Part shown: piece after piece, positions 45,942-55,900 of the stretch
Layout of the letters: each line of letters begins with the position of its first letter
How positions within the stretch are numbered: position 1 is the first letter of the stretch
Assembly: GCF_964204645.1 (NCBI RefSeq)
Contig: NC_134026.1
Span: 11,994,450 to 12,058,449, forward strand
Length of the DNA: 64,000 nucleotides
Origin: Tubulanus polymorphus
Taxonomy: Eukaryota; Nemertea; Palaeonemertea; Tubulaniformes; Tubulanidae
Reading direction: 5' to 3'
Position numbers and translations under genes: made by a program
Notes under the pieces: generated by a model
Told to the model about the DNA's origin: nothing
Databases searched by the model: none
The model's input: only the letters and a program-made list of their open reading frames with translations

Positions 45942-46377
45942 ATGGAAGATAAAGTTGATAATATTGATATTATTCCTCATGATATAAATAAAACTAAATT
46001 AAAAACATATTTAGAAAAACAAATATTAGAATTTGAAAGTGACTTAAAGATAAAAAAGAAAAAATATTTAAAAAGTAAAATTATATATTATTTGATTATA
46101 AGTGGTTCGGTTACAATTAGTTCTGTAATAACATTTTTAGCAATATTCAGCCCATTAACACCTTTAGCTATATCAATTAGTGTGTTAGGATTAAGTTCAA
46201 GTGTTTTAACTGGTATAAGTTCAAAATTAAATATAAAAAGTAATAAAGAAAAAAATTAAAACTAATATAAAAGAAATTAATAAATTAAAGAATACACTAG
46301 ATTATATCATAAGTTTAAATGGTCATATAACAGTTGAAGAACAAGATAAATTATTAAAAGAATTAATAAATTATTAA
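45942..46377 (+). pseudogene. Two-TM protein, single homopolymer frameshift
   Basis: Matches 3720-4154 to residue ~101, where an A7 run at 46250-46256 (A6 in copy A) shifts the frame; the remaining 43 residues, ending KELINY, are intact in the next frame. The lesion is exactly the kind long-read assemblies produce, so the gene may really be intact. Confidence 0.7.
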
Positions 46378-46393
46378 TTTTTTAATTATATAA

Positions 46394-47809
46394 ATGGTAG
46401 ATAGTTTTCCAAAAGCTTTCCAATATAATAAATCAATTAAATATAATATTCCAGCAATAGATTTTAATAAAGATATTACATATAGAAATGAAGTTTTAGA
46501 TTCATTAACTAATTTAGAAATTTATGTTACTGAAACTAATAATTTTAATGCAAAGATGGAAAATATATTTCATGTATATTTAATTAATTTTAAAAAATTG
46601 AAAGATGAAAAACAATGGTTATTAAAATCTAATATGAAGTATTGGCAGAACCAATTAAATTTTGCTGTTTATTGTTCAACAGCAGGATGTGGAATAAGTT
46701 GGAATGATCATTTGAATAATTCTAAATATAAATTAATTCAAAGTTTATTTAGATTTCATACATACTTTCAAATCCGAATAATATTAAATGAATTAGAGTG
46801 TGCTTTACCAGGATCAAGATATTTTAAAGAATTAGATAATAATATTAATTTATCAAAGTTTTATAAAATTTGTAATGAATTTAATATAGATATAAATAAT
46901 TCTGATTTTAGAACAAAAATTGGAACAATAAGATCACTTCCTTGCCCTAAAAAGATTGCAGAATATTGTGCACTTCCCATACCATCTAATAGCTTTTATA
47001 ATATCTATAATAATAAATTAGGTTATGGTAAAATAGAAACAAAGGATTTAGAAACATTAAATTTCAATAAATTACCGAAATTTTATGATCATTTAAAACA
47101 AGAAAACAATAATGGTTGGGTTTATTTTATTTTAGAAAATAGTGAAGGTTTTACTAAATCAGGTATACAAAGAATAAATCAATCTATTAGAACTTATTTG
47201 ATATGTATTTTAGGTGCGCAAGTTGAAACAAGATTACCAATAATTGGAAATTTAAATACATCATTTGATACGCAGAAACAATTAAAAGTTTTATTTGAAG
47301 ATTCAATTCATAATGATAAAAATAGATCGATTCCAGAAAACATTGTAAGATATCAAAATTATTTAGATAAATCATATATTAGATTAAATTATTGTATAGG
47401 CCCTAATCTATTAATTATTTCTAATGATTTAGTATTGAAGATGGGAAACATAATTGGTTATAATAATTTAATTAAAACTGCAACAATAAATAATTCATTT
47501 GGATTGAATGATATAAATAAAAAGATTATTACTGCTCCAAAATTAATGGAAGGTGAAAAAAATAAAAAACACATTCAATCAACAGAAACTAAAACTAAGA
47601 ATATTAAATTAAATAATGATTCTAAAATAAAAGATTATAATACATCAGAAAATAATAGAACTGATATTATTCAACATGATATAATTAAACTAAATGATGA
47701 TAATAAATCCCATGAAAATACTAAATTAGCTATAACTTGTATAGGAATTGTAATCGGAGGAATATTATATTTTAAATTTTTTTATTATATAAATGGATGT
47801 AGAAGTTGA
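46394..47809 (+). CDS. Large conserved Polinton protein with C-terminal anchor (471 aa)
   Basis: Homologue of 2396-3703 with the same AVYCSTAGCGISWNDH, GFTKSGIQRINQSIR and membrane-anchor blocks. The middle (residues ~160-235) is longer and contains CPKKIAEYCALP. The final stop of copy A is lost through a 4-bp difference, so the frame runs ten codons into the next gene's start (overlap 47793-47809). Confidence 0.75.
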   Translation: MVDSFPKAFQYNKSIKYNIPAIDFNKDITYRNEVLDSLTNLEIYVTETNNFNAKMENIFHVYLINFKKLKDEKQWLLKSNMKYWQNQLNFAVYCSTAGCGISWNDHLNNSKYKLIQSLFRFHTYFQIRIILNELECALPGSRYFKELDNNINLSKFYKICNEFNIDINNSDFRTKIGTIRSLPCPKKIAEYCALPIPSNSFYNIYNNKLGYGKIETKDLETLNFNKLPKFYDHLKQENNNGWVYFILENSEGFTKSGIQRINQSIRTYLICILGAQVETRLPIIGNLNTSFDTQKQLKVLFEDSIHNDKNRSIPENIVRYQNYLDKSYIRLNYCIGPNLLIISNDLVLKMGNIIGYNNLIKTATINNSFGLNDINKKIITAPKLMEGEKNKKHIQSTETKTKNIKLNNDSKIKDYNTSENNRTDIIQHDIIKLNDDNKSHENTKLAITCIGIVIGGILYFKFFYYINGCRS

Positions 47810-49261
47810 TGAAGATTATGAAATGGAAAACATGGGAAATAATGATGATGTCAATACTAACAATGATGATTATATGACTGCTGATACTAATATTGATAAT
47901 GATAATGATACAACATATAATTCTAATTTAGCAGATAGTGGTTCTAAAGGCCAATCAACAGATGAATTTGATAGAAGAACTAGATCGAGAATACCTATTG
48001 AAAATGAAAATCCAGGTTTATTAAAGGAAAATTTAGAATAAAATGAATATATTTATAATTTCAAACATGTATTTGAAGAATCTGGATATAATATAAATGC
48101 CAGAGGCGCCAGACTTTTAGTCCAAGAATTAAAGTTTTTAGATGGTGAATATTATTATCGTTTGAAAGGTGATTATTATATTGATATCTCTTATAAAAAA
48201 CAAAATATTAGCAGAATCAACTTTGCTTAAGTCTGACTCATTACTATCTAGAATTAAAAGAATAAGAAATAGTAATGAAATAGAAGATGTAACACAAGAA
48301 GAAATTATTAAAAATGAAAGAGTATTTAAACAAAGAATTAATGAATTATTTGAAACAATCGATAATAATTTAGAAACAGAAAAAAACTTCTGAACAGAAT
48401 ATAACTTCCAAAACTAGTAAACTTAAATCAAATAAAGTTTCAATTGAAAAACTTTTACCGAATGGATTAATTGATGCAACAGATCAAGAATTAGAAGATT
48501 TAGATATATTTTCTGATAAAGCAATAAGAGAAATTATTAGTATAAGAAATGCATCTGATAAAATTGCACATGATAAAAGTATAAGAGATTTAAAAATTAG
48601 AACTTTAGAAAAAGAATTAACTGATAAAAATAAAGAAATAGAACAATTAAAATTAGATAGAGATAATAAAGTTATTGAAGAAATCGAATTTAAAAAAAGA
48701 AATGCATATTTAGAAAAAGAAATTGATGATTTAGAATATAACATAGAATTACAAAAAGAAGAAATTAAATTATTATTAAAATCATATGATTATAATATTA
48801 ATAGATTGAAAGTTATTTTTAAAGATTTGTTGATTAAACCAGATTCTAAAATATCATTGAAAGATAGAATAAAATTGTTATTTAAACTAGAAGGAATAAC
48901 AATTCTTTCAATTCTAACAGGTGTAACTATGTTATTTACAACAATTGGTTTAGCTATATCAAATGCTTTGAAATCTACTCCTACTCCCACTCCCAATAAA
49001 CCGGATAAACCCCCAGGTAATAATTCTATACAAGATAAAGTTAAAGATGGTTTAAAGAAATTAGCAAAATATTTATGGGAACTATCTAAAAAATCTGCTG
49101 CAGCTTTACCTGGAGTTATTGCATCAATTGTAGGTTTTATATTGAAATCTGCAGGAAACATTATTAACTTTGCTGCTGAACATATTATTTTATTTTTAAT
49201 AACTGTTGTAAGTGCTATTATTTTTGGATTAGTAAATATGATATCAAAAAATATCAAGTAA
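47793..49261 (+). pseudogene. Coiled-coil/hydrophobic protein, copy C, broken
   Basis: Same architecture as 959-2379: acidic N/D-rich start, coiled coil (48500-48790), then the hydrophobic C-terminus with LPGVIASIVGFILK. A TAA at 48039-48041 and shifts near 48190 and 48390 break it; the last piece is open from about 48400 to 49261. The proline/threonine linker is PTPTPTPNKP, two residues longer than in copy A. Confidence 0.68.
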
Positions 49262-49310
49262 ACATGATATCAAAAGATATCAAGCAACCATGATATCAAA
49301 AAATAAATAA

Positions 49311-49333
49311 TTAATTTTTTTGTTAAATAAATG
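49311..49333 (+). promoter_or_regulatory. T-tract / AAATAAATG start motif of MCP
   Basis: TTAATTTTTTTGTTAAATAA leads directly into the MCP ATG. The same string precedes MCP in copies A and B. It resembles the poxvirus late promoter (T-rich run, TAAATG initiator). Function inferred. Confidence 0.55.
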
Positions 49334-50578
49334 AGCGGGAGTTATATCAATCCTTCTAAGAATCATAGAATATCTAATGCTATTAAAGCAGAAAGATCAC
49401 ATCATATAATTACTCATAACCCTTCTAATATTAATCCCGATGAAACTTTATATGTTAGAATCCCTCGATTAACACAAAATACTTTTTATGTTCCAAATAG
49501 TATTTATTTATCAGCCGATATAAAAGTAATCGGTAATAATAATAATTATGTTGTTGATAATGTTGGAAGATATTTGATTAAAAAGTTAACAATAAAGATT
49601 GGTCCAGAAACAGTTTTCTCATTAGATGATTATAATTTATTTATGCATTATAAAGATTTATGGTTAACTAAAGAAAATAGAAATAATATGATATTTCAAG
49701 GCATCCAATCAGAAAACCAAAATAAATTAAGATCAGAAGCTAATAGCGCAATATTAACTAATGCTGTAGATAAATTGATAAAAAGTATATATGGAAGCAA
49801 ATATAAAATTCCATTAGACTTTGAATTGATAAATAATAATGCACCTTTATATAAATACGCAATTCAAGAAGATATTATATTCGAAATAACTTTTGCTCCT
49901 GTAAATGAAATTGTATTATCTAGCGTTGTTAAAGATATGAGTTATAAATTATCGAATATATGTTTAGAATATGACACAGTAACTGATGAAAATATTTCAA
50001 GTATAATTCAAACTAAATACAATCAAGGATTTTCATTATTATATGATTATATTGATAAATTTAAAACCGTAACTATTAATGCAAATGACGAAATTATTAA
50101 TGAGAATATTAACTCCCCAAGAAGATCTATTAAAGGCATATTGATATTTTTTACCATTGCAACATATACTAATGGCGCAATAAATGTTGATAATTATTAT
50201 AATCCTGAAATAACAAAAGTAGAAATAACTATCGAAGGAATAGCAAATAAAATATTTTGTCAAGGAATGAGAATGATTGATCAATGGCCAGAAATTAGAA
50301 AACATTTTATGAATGAAAAAGTAAAATCATTTGAAAATTGTAACATTAATCAAATTGATTATTATACCGGTAATAAATATGCATTATGGTTAGATTTTAG
50401 AACAACAGAGGATAATTCATTACATGGTTCTGGAAAAAAATTACAAAACACTAAAGATGGAATACAATTATTCATGACAAAGAATAAAGGAATCAAAAAT
50501 CTTAAAATGCATATTTATACTATATCTGACGCGCAATTAAATATTATAAATTCACAATTAGATAGTGTTATGTATTAA
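49331..50578 (+). CDS. MCP: Major capsid protein, complete (415 aa)
   Basis: The only complete, uninterrupted MCP in the window. Blocks include MSGSYINPSKNHRISN, YVRIPRLTQNTFYVP, GRYLIKKLTIKIGPETVF, HYKDLWLTKENRNNM, KIPLDFELINNNAPLYKY and SNICLEYDTVTDE, a layout I recognise from Polinton double-jelly-roll capsid proteins. At 415 aa it is somewhat short for the family. It would form the icosahedral shell. About 70 bp separate it from the coiled-coil gene and 32 bp from the 302-aa gene. Confidence 0.9.
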   Translation: MSGSYINPSKNHRISNAIKAERSHHIITHNPSNINPDETLYVRIPRLTQNTFYVPNSIYLSADIKVIGNNNNYVVDNVGRYLIKKLTIKIGPETVFSLDDYNLFMHYKDLWLTKENRNNMIFQGIQSENQNKLRSEANSAILTNAVDKLIKSIYGSKYKIPLDFELINNNAPLYKYAIQEDIIFEITFAPVNEIVLSSVVKDMSYKLSNICLEYDTVTDENISSIIQTKYNQGFSLLYDYIDKFKTVTINANDEIINENINSPRRSIKGILIFFTIATYTNGAINVDNYYNPEITKVEITIEGIANKIFCQGMRMIDQWPEIRKHFMNEKVKSFENCNINQIDYYTGNKYALWLDFRTTEDNSLHGSGKKLQNTKDGIQLFMTKNKGIKNLKMHIYTISDAQLNIINSQLDSVMY

Positions 50579-50610
50579 AATTTTAACTTTAATAAAAAAT
50601 CTTATATTAA

Positions 50611-51519
50611 ATGGAAGGAGGTAAAGTATATAAACATATTCCATACATCGATACACATGAAAATAATGATGGTTTATATTATGTAATACCTTGTAATATA
50701 GCTTTGATATTTGATCCTATTTTCAAAATTTATAAAACTAAACTAATAGAAATCGATAATAATAAAAGTTGTGTTGTTGATAATTTAAGTAATGTAATTG
50801 ATAATAATGTAATACCTACTACTTCTAATAATATAATACCTACTACAGTAATACCTACTACTTCTAATAATATAATACCTACTACAGTAATACCTACTAC
50901 TTCTAATAATATAATACCTACTCCTTCTAATAATATAATACCTACTACTTCTAATAATATAATACCTACTACATCTAATAATAAAATAATATTAGATGTT
51001 AGTAAAAATAGAAATTATTGTGGTTATTATAAAGGTGAATTTTCAAACGCTCCATCAAATTGGAATAAACATATGAATACAAATTCACATATTACTAATG
51101 TTATAGAACGTGTTGGTTTAAAAGAATTTATAGAACACCCATTTAGATATGTTACAAAGTTTGTTTCAAATAAAAAAGTAAATGGTAAAGAATTATATGA
51201 AGATTTTTTATTAGCAACACTTAATAAAGATGAATTAGATTTAACTGATGCTAATGAAATATTAGGATCAAACACTGTAAATGAAATATTAGGAGCAAAC
51301 ACTAATAAAGATTCTATGCAACATAAAGTAGAAAATAATGATAAATTTGATTGGATGAATAATTATAAAAATGAAACAAATATTGATGATTCGGCAAAAA
51401 AGGTGAAAAATAAGTATATCAATAAAGAATTAGAAGAAGATACGTTAGAGAATTTGAGAAAATTGTTAGGGCATGATAGTGAAAGTGATTCAGAAATTGA
51501 TTATCTAACACTCGAATAA
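50611..51519 (+). CDS. 302-aa protein with P-T-T repeats and a degenerate zinc finger
   Basis: Residues ~66-128 are tandem SNNIIPTT/VIPTT repeats encoded by 50806-50985. A C2H2-like unit follows (YCGYYKGEF...WNKHMNTNSH; one cysteine of a classical finger is missing). The C-terminus is acidic, with EILG repeats and a DSESDSEID tail. It has no counterpart in copies A, B or D. Related fingers occur in the PolB leaders and the 83-aa protein. Function unknown; DNA binding is possible. Confidence 0.62.
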   Translation: MEGGKVYKHIPYIDTHENNDGLYYVIPCNIALIFDPIFKIYKTKLIEIDNNKSCVVDNLSNVIDNNVIPTTSNNIIPTTVIPTTSNNIIPTTVIPTTSNNIIPTPSNNIIPTTSNNIIPTTSNNKIILDVSKNRNYCGYYKGEFSNAPSNWNKHMNTNSHITNVIERVGLKEFIEHPFRYVTKFVSNKKVNGKELYEDFLLATLNKDELDLTDANEILGSNTVNEILGANTNKDSMQHKVENNDKFDWMNNYKNETNIDDSAKKVKNKYINKELEEDTLENLRKLLGHDSESDSEIDYLTLE

Positions 51520-51552
51520 TAAAGGTTGAAAATTGTATAAAATAATAGTAAA

Positions 51553-51690
51553 TAAAAAAGGGGGTTTTAAGTATTTAAGGTATCTAATGGGGTATCAGGT
51601 ATTAGGGTATCAGGTATTAGGGTATCTAATAGGGTATCAGGTATTAGGGTATCTAATGGGGTATCAGGTATTAGGGTATCTAATACATAG
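51553..51690. repeat. GGTATC/GGTATTAGG tandem repeats between convergent genes
   Basis: After AAAAAAGGGGGTTTTAAG come about ten units alternating GGTATCTAAT and GGTATCAGGTATTAG. The block separates the end of the plus-strand capsid genes from the end of the minus-strand ATPase. It matches the block at 32765-32880 in element S. It generates a spurious open frame. Confidence 0.8.
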
Positions 51691-51702
51691 ATATATAAAT
51701 AG

Positions 51703-52314
51703 TTATTTTATAAATTTATATTCATATGGAAATTGTAGTCTCAGTAATAATTTTGAACCTTTATTATTCTTAAATTTATTCATATATTCATCGTGTAACT
51801 CAGTAGGTATAATTTGATTTTCTTCCAATGATTGTTGCATAGATTTTTTATCTTTGTTATAAAATAAAACTAGAAATCTAATGTTTTCTCTAAAGTCTTT
51901 AACAATTGAATTATATTTTTGATTTAAAACCCATGTTGTTATCCCGAAATGTCTCCCAGAGAAAGCTAAATAACATAACTCACTTTCTCTAACTTTTGAA
52001 TCATGTAAATTTGCGCAATCATCTATAATGAATAATGTATTTGATCCTTTATAAGTATCAATTGCTATTTTTATACAATTATCTAAATTTTCTTTTACTG
52101 TTTTAGGATCTAATATAATAAACTTTTTCATCTTAACTATATCTCTATTATATGTTTTATTCATTTCATAAGTAGGACAGAATAATATTATATTATCAAA
52201 ATGATTCTTATAAATAGTTTCTAACAAATCTAATATGAAATGTGTTTTACCACAATTGGTTACTCCAGTAACTAACATATTATGCGGTTCAAATATAAAT
52301 AAATCTTTATTCAT
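51703..52314 (-). CDS. ATP: A32/FtsK-type packaging ATPase, intact (203 aa)
   Basis: The enzyme would drive DNA into the procapsid. Walker A is GVTNCGKT (about residues 17-24) after the FEPHNML strand, Walker B is TLFIIDDCAN (about 103-112), and a WVLNQKYNSI sensor-like block and RENIRFLVLF follow. It is the intact reference for the frameshifted copies at 11467 and 61144. Its start overlaps the integrase stop by eight bases, so the two are probably co-transcribed. Confidence 0.9.
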   Translation of the reverse strand: MNKDLFIFEPHNMLVTGVTNCGKTHFILDLLETIYKNHFDNIILFCPTYEMNKTYNRDIVKMKKFIILDPKTVKENLDNCIKIAIDTYKGSNTLFIIDDCANLHDSKVRESELCYLAFSGRHFGITTWVLNQKYNSIVKDFRENIRFLVLFYNKDKKSMQQSLEENQIIPTELHDEYMNKFKNNKGSKLLLRLQFPYEYKFIK

Positions 52315-53392
52315 TTATTCTTTTAATTTTACTAGATAAAATCCATTCATTAAATTTATCATCATATCCTTTATATTTCACCAAAGAATACTTTTTTCCT
52401 TTAAGAGTTTTTGTTTTCAATACTTTTTCTATTTTGTATTCTATTTCATCTGGGTTTGGTACAAGTGATAATTCTTGTTCATAGAAATAACCTAATATTT
52501 CTTCATCTTTTAAATCTTCTAATTTATAAACAAAAGGTTTAGTTAATATTATCTTTTTAATCTTGAATATTTCTTCTGTAAAATTTGGGGTATAACCTTT
52601 ATAAAAGGTTTTTCTATATTTAGATATTCTAACATGTTGTCCAATTTTGAATCTAGGTTCGCCGAAATCATGTGTAACAAACGCTCCATATAAATTATTC
52701 CAAACTATTTCCGAATTATCTTCTTTTCTAGCTTGTATAGGTTTCATATTTATAGAACTATGTTTAGAATTATTATAACCTTTCACTAAATCATCTAAGA
52801 CATCGATATATTTATATGTTTCATTAGCAGTAAAATATTTCCACATTCTAGTTTTCAATGTTTTATTAAATCTTTCTATAATAGATGCTTTTTTATCTGA
52901 GTGTGTTGAAAAATAATCTACATCGTTATCAGATAATAGTTTTTTAAAATGTTTGTTATAGAATTCCTTACCTTCATCAAATTGTATCTTATCTGGAATA
53001 GCTTCTTTAAATATAGATTTAAAAGCATTTGTCACTTCTATACCAGTTTTATTTTTGATTGGAATTGACCATGCGTATCTACTGAATATGTCTATAACAT
53101 TTAATATCCAGAAATATCCTTTGTTGTGTTCTTCTAAGTTCTTCATATCAATTAAATCAGCTTGCCATTGTTGATCAATATATGAAACCATAACTTTTCT
53201 TGTTAAATAAGTTTTATCCATTTTCTTGTGGATTTGATATGTTGGTTGATTTTGTAACCATGATTTTAATTCACTATATTTTATACCACCATTATCAGAT
53301 TTAATTTTATCCCATAATTCTGTAACGTTAGAATATGATACTTCACTTTCCGGGTTATAATATAACTCTCTTAAATATTCTTCTTTTTTCAT
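52307..53392 (-). CDS. INT: Polinton integrase with chromodomain, intact (361 aa)
   Basis: The rve core has QQWQADLIDM, FDEGKEF and SIIERFNKTL supplying D, D and E, and the C-terminus is a chromodomain (YKIEKVLKTK...YDDKFNEWILSS). No residue near the catalytic sites looks damaged. It would insert the element, perhaps guided by histone marks through the chromodomain (established for the domain family, inferred here). It differs clearly from the copies in B and D, which are near-identical to each other. Confidence 0.92.
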   Translation of the reverse strand: MKKEEYLRELYYNPESEVSYSNVTELWDKIKSDNGGIKYSELKSWLQNQPTYQIHKKMDKTYLTRKVMVSYIDQQWQADLIDMKNLEEHNKGYFWILNVIDIFSRYAWSIPIKNKTGIEVTNAFKSIFKEAIPDKIQFDEGKEFYNKHFKKLLSDNDVDYFSTHSDKKASIIERFNKTLKTRMWKYFTANETYKYIDVLDDLVKGYNNSKHSSINMKPIQARKEDNSEIVWNNLYGAFVTHDFGEPRFKIGQHVRISKYRKTFYKGYTPNFTEEIFKIKKIILTKPFVYKLEDLKDEEILGYFYEQELSLVPNPDEIEYKIEKVLKTKTLKGKKYSLVKYKGYDDKFNEWILSSKIKRINE

Positions 53393-53398
53393 CTTATT

Positions 53399-53767
53399 TT
53401 AATCCATTAATAATAATTTAGAATTAGTTTCAATGGTTTTAGGATTTGACTTATTTTCTGATATAATAGGTTTGTTGTCATTGGAATCGTCTTTATCATC
53501 GGATTTGAATTTTGATTTATATATTACACCGGATAATATAATAACTGTTACTAATCCAATTGTAATATATAATTTATAATTACTTCCAGCATTAGAAGAA
53601 TCAGATGGATTATCATTCGAATCAATATCAGATAATTTCTGTGATTCATTTATATCAGTTAATTTCTTTTTCTTAGCTTTTTTTAATTCTGACGATCTTT
53701 TACCTAATTCTCTTGCCCATTTAATTTGTTTTTCAGATCTAACCTTTTTCTTAACATCATCACTCAT
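53399..53767 (-). CDS. Small basic/TM protein (122 aa)
   Basis: A basic N-terminal motif (RSEKQIKWARELGKRSSELKK) is followed by a polar linker and one membrane helix at about 65-83. Copy D's 131-aa protein has the same layout with RSQKQIEWSRQLGIKSQEYKK, so the motif is the conserved part. The start overlaps the 200-aa gene by eight bases. Function unknown; the basic motif could bind DNA or membranes. Confidence 0.7.
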   Translation of the reverse strand: MSDDVKKKVRSEKQIKWARELGKRSSELKKAKKKKLTDINESQKLSDIDSNDNPSDSSNAGSNYKLYITIGLVTVIILSGVIYKSKFKSDDKDDSNDNKPIISENKSNPKTIETNSKLLLMD

Positions 53768-54362
53768 TTATTTTAGTTAATTTTTGTTCTGATTCATTTT
53801 CTGTTTCGACGTTTGGTTGTAGTACATCTGTTTTGTTCTTACCTGATTTATATTCCATAGGCTTGATGTTCGAAAATGTTATGACGCCGGTAGAAATTAA
53901 TGTCATAACCGATCCTAATTGAAATGAAGCATAACCGACCCATTTTTGTAATTCAGTCATAACTAAGTAGTCATTTTTCAAATCACTATATAATTTATTT
54001 TCATCATCAATTGGTATTAACTGGTTACATAACTTAGAATAACATTTGACAATACCATCACTTATAGAGTCGTTTATTCGGGCTAATCTTGCCTCTTCAT
54101 AAATCTTAAAATATTTTATTACTTTATCTGGTTTCATAGAGTCTAGTTCTTGAAAGGTTATTATTTTTCCTAAGAAGTCCTTAGATTTCCCGCCAGCAAT
54201 TAATAATTCAAGATGATGCTTACAATATAAATAGTATTCATAATCTATATTGTTATTAACTTGAATAGAATTAGAAACAACTGTATCTTTATTATCACTT
54301 ATACCCAAATCATCTAATGTCTTTTCAATATCAATATTATTCTTACTCGATTTCTTTGACAT
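53760..54362 (-). CDS. Conserved Polinton protein (200 aa)
   Basis: It begins with an EKTLDDLGI motif, then YEYYLYCKHHLELLIAGGKSK, an LARINDSISDG block and a C-terminal SFQLGSVMTLISTGVITF hydrophobic segment. The copy D homologue (60267-60872) keeps these. I recognise it as a recurrent Polinton protein of unknown function. It is first in a four-gene minus-strand unit (200, 122, integrase, ATPase). Confidence 0.72.
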   Translation of the reverse strand: MSKKSSKNNIDIEKTLDDLGISDNKDTVVSNSIQVNNNIDYEYYLYCKHHLELLIAGGKSKDFLGKIITFQELDSMKPDKVIKYFKIYEEARLARINDSISDGIVKCYSKLCNQLIPIDDENKLYSDLKNDYLVMTELQKWVGYASFQLGSVMTLISTGVITFSNIKPMEYKSGKNKTDVLQPNVETENESEQKLTKINE

Positions 54363-55088
54363 TTATATTAGAGAAATTTAATAAGAAAAATATTATAAGT
54401 ATTATAAAATGATACTAGATAGTTAAAGTTAAAGAATTCTAGTATTAGTTATTGTTTTTTTATGTATTTTTTATTTGTGATATAAAGTATTCTTTTTTTA
54501 AAAGAAAATATTAAAAATATAATAGAAATAATAGATAGTTGAAGGTATGTAATTTTTATTATATTTTATTTAAATTAGGATTTAATATCACCATGTGGGT
54601 GCCGTACGGCACCATCTCACTACTATTGTCTATCTATTAGGAGCAGTAGTTATAACTGTCCAGATAAGTCATTTCGGATCCTCGATATCAAATCCTCAAC
54701 CGAAAATAAATTCAAAGAAACGACTGGTGGAAATATTATTTCATAAACAGATATATTTATTATACAAATTTTAGCGATCGATAATAGAACAATGGAGAAC
54801 AATAGAAATGCGGTCCAATCGGACCGGTTATTGCGCAATACACAGTTATATTTTTATTCTGTAAACTACAACATTCAAACATAGAACTGTAAACAATCAA
54901 TATTGAGCAGCTGTTTCAGTCAACAACGATCAATAATAGAACAATGGAGAACAATAGAAATGCGGTCCAATAGGACCGGTTATTGCGCAATACTTAGTTA
55001 ACAGTAAACAATACAATATTAAAACAGATATATACAATCGAGATTACATTTTTGATATCTATATTACAAAGACCTTCAGTATTATAAT
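54363..55088. other. Non-coding segment with palindrome and a repeated ~72-bp block
   Basis: GGTGCCGTACGGCACC at 54598-54613 is a perfect 16-bp palindrome. A block containing AATAGAACAATGGAGAACAA and a GGTCCAAT..GGACCGG core occurs at 54773-54845 and 54927-54998. A ~60-bp stretch (54616-54685) matches copy D at 59859-59935 in reverse complement. No gene is seen. Confidence 0.7.
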
Positions 55089-55555
55089 TTATAATTTTAT
55101 CCAGAATTCTTTGATTACTGGATTGTTTCTAATCATTTCTTCAATTTCTGGTAAATATCTGACTACTTCACTAAATGCTAATCCTAATATTTTGAGTTTT
55201 TCATATTTTATTAATCTACCTACTCTTCTCAGTTTTCTTTCAAAACTGGCACTGATATCTCCACTCATTTTCTTAGTTTTCGATTCTTTGAGTCCCAACA
55301 GCAATTTTAGTCGCGTTGCTGGTAATTTTGGTAATTGTAGTTCGCGCGGTAATTGTTTATTATGTATTACATCACTCAGAATTTTCACCATTTCTTGATG
55401 ATAGTCCAAATGTTCTTATAATTTTGTGAAGTTTGTTCGTCAATTACGAGAGTTTTATCCTCCATTTCTATTGATTCCTGAGTTTCACTATCCAGCAGCA
55501 ATCGTTCCTCACCCGTTGGTTGGCTTAGAATTTCTGGTTGATCTCTGTATTCCAT
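55089..55555 (-). pseudogene. Unknown accessory protein, frameshifted (~155 aa)
   Basis: The N-terminal part starts at an ATG at 55553-55555 (MEYRDQPEILSQPTGEE) and a single shift near 55420 leads into a basic helical domain (KLRRVGRLIKYEKLK) ending VIKEFWIKL. No family is recognised. Base composition is slightly less AT-rich than the capsid genes, suggesting cargo acquired separately. The region 55556-55900 upstream has no supportable gene. Confidence 0.5.
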
Positions 55556-55900
55556 TTTAATCTAAAAGATGTGAAAATGAATTACTGTACTTAAATATGT
55601 TTAAAGGTTTCCCTACTTCATAATAACTACAAAAAACGGTACTTAAATTTAGATTTAGAACTGTAAACTGTGTTTTGAGAGAGAATATCCAATACGTACT
55701 ATGTATGTGAAAGTTGATTTCTAACTGCCGACGTGGCGCACGTTCGACCAAACTAATTACTTCTGCACAGATGTTCTTTATGATGAAGTTAATTAATTCT
55801 TCAGAATTGAAAACAAGATATATTTGGCAACATATGTTTTAGTAGTAAGCAAAAGCTATGTATTATAGACATACAAAGCTCAAATAGAATTGCCAGCTTT

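Noticed and set aside
51533-51817. 94-aa plus-strand frame
   Set aside because: It is the translation of the GGTATC repeat block running into antisense ATPase sequence.
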